A DNA stretch of 64,000 bases from Paenibacillus sp. TCA20 (GTDB lineage Bacteria; Bacillota; Bacilli; Paenibacillales; Paenibacillaceae), in contig NZ_BBIW01000001.1 in assembly GCF_000732325.1 (NCBI RefSeq), positions 248,001 through 312,000 of the forward strand, in the 5' to 3' direction. Below are positions 63,510 to 64,000 of the stretch, one piece after another. The notes beneath the pieces are model-generated. The model was not told the origin of the DNA. It did not search any database and saw only the letters and a program-made list of their open reading frames with translations. Each line of letters starts with the position of its first letter. Within the stretch, counting starts at the first letter, position 1. Position numbers and translations under genes: made by a program.

Positions 63510-64000
63510 CTATTTTATACCCTTATAACGGTAAGTGGGCTGTCCTTTTACGCCAGGCTTCACTCGAAATACACCGCCAGCATGCGGAGTCTCAAGCAGC
63601 TGCTCCTCACTAAGACCATTACGAGCCGTCGTGATGTACAGCTCATCCAGTTCTTCTCCTCCAAAACAGCAGGAGGTCACATTTGAAGCCGGCACTTCAA
63701 TATGCTGAATCAGGCTGCCTGTGTCCGGATTCCAGCGAGATACCTGGGAACCGCCATAGTGTGCCACCCATATCATCCCTTCTGCATCTACCGTCAACCC
63801 ATCAGGGAAGCCGGTTCCTTCCGGCAGAGAGAACAAGGTTATACGATTCGAAATTTCACCGCTATCGAGATCAAAATCAAACTGATCAATCCGGCCTGTC
63901 GGCGTATCAATATAGTACATCTTCTTATGATCCGGGTGAAACCCCAGACCATTAGACAGAGAAACGTCCGTAAGCACGGTTTTGACTTGACCATCATTCA
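63510..64000 (-). CDS. SMP-30/gluconolactonase family protein (5' end outside window)
   Basis: The C-terminal 163 residues of a six-bladed beta-propeller of the SMP-30/gluconolaconase/LRE family. SLSNGLGFHPDHKKMYYIDT, GFPDGLTVDAEGMIWVAHYG and NVTSCCFGGEELDELYITTA contain the metal-ligand Asn and Asp residues of the family. The frame stays open to base 64000, so the N-terminus lies beyond the window. Substrate, probably a sugar lactone, is unknown. Confidence 0.88.
   Translation of the reverse strand, partial: NDGQVKTVLTDVSLSNGLGFHPDHKKMYYIDTPTGRIDQFDFDLDSGEISNRITLFSLPEGTGFPDGLTVDAEGMIWVAHYGGSQVSRWNPDTGSLIQHIEVPASNVTSCCFGGEELDELYITTARNGLSEEQLLETPHAGGVFRVKPGVKGQPTYRYKGIK

Overview
The window looks like a chromosomal segment of a motile, endospore-forming Firmicute, most likely Paenibacillus or a close relative. 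The evidence is gene order: it contains the smc-ftsY-ylxM-ffh-rpsP-khpA-rimM-trmD-rplS-lepB-rbgA-rnhB-ylqG-ylqH run, sucCD-dprA-topA-trmFO-hslVU, and the start of the fla/che operon, as in Bacillales. It also has sporulation and B. subtilis-type genes (ylbJ, ylbL, fapR, FliK/YlqG homologues). Nearly all core genes are on the minus strand; plus-strand genes are few and mostly accessory.

Layout by position. 1-12416 (minus): early flagellar operon flgB-flgC-fliE-fliF-fliG-fliH-fliI-fliJ-ylxF-fliK-flgD-(small flagellar operon gene)-flgG-flbD-fliL-fliM. It has its own promoter region and follows a terminator after hslU. fliF carries an apparent one-base frameshift at codon 24. 12911-22000 (minus): hslU, hslV, trmFO, topA, dprA, sucD, sucC; the codY and xerC/codV genes that flank hslVU in Bacillus are missing. 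22200-28100: accessory stretch with an OhrR-type regulator, a lipoprotein, a membrane protein, comM on the plus strand, a frameshifted PD-(D/E)XK-like gene and a nitroreductase under a near-perfect Fur box. 28276-38534 (minus): yraN, ylqH, ylqG, rnhB, rbgA, lepB, rplS, trmD, rimM, khpA, rpsP, ffh, ylxM. 38692-44629: an island inserted between ylxM and ftsY, with hemolysin III-like and wecB genes on minus and five plus-strand genes (two glycosyltransferases, a CsaB-like pyruvyl transferase, two small Sm-like proteins). 44737-57708 (minus): ftsY, smc, rnc, fabF, acpP, fabG, fabD, fabH, plsX, fapR, rpmF, yceD/ylbN. 58003-64000: ylbM/tmcAL, ylbL, ylbJ, coaD, rsmD with alternating strands, a small membrane protein and an SMP-30 family gene cut by the window edge.

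Functional themes are flagellar basal body and export (1-12.4 kb), SRP-dependent targeting and ribosome/tRNA maturation (28-49 kb), type II fatty acid and phospholipid synthesis under FapR (50-57 kb), and a surface-glycan island (39-44.6 kb).

The most interesting unexplained signals are RNA-like. (1) The comM leader (24363-24575) has a good sigma-A promoter, about 170 nt of untranslated leader and a hairpin that buries the Shine-Dalgarno. A 19-nt box and similar hairpin layout recur 1.4 kb away in an orphan promoter/terminator unit (23021-23197). (2) A run of hairpins on the plus strand at 63016-63182 ends in a terminator and has no downstream plus-strand gene, so it is a candidate small RNA. 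(3) fliF has a homopolymer frameshift. No rRNA, tRNA, CRISPR array or insertion sequence was recognised.
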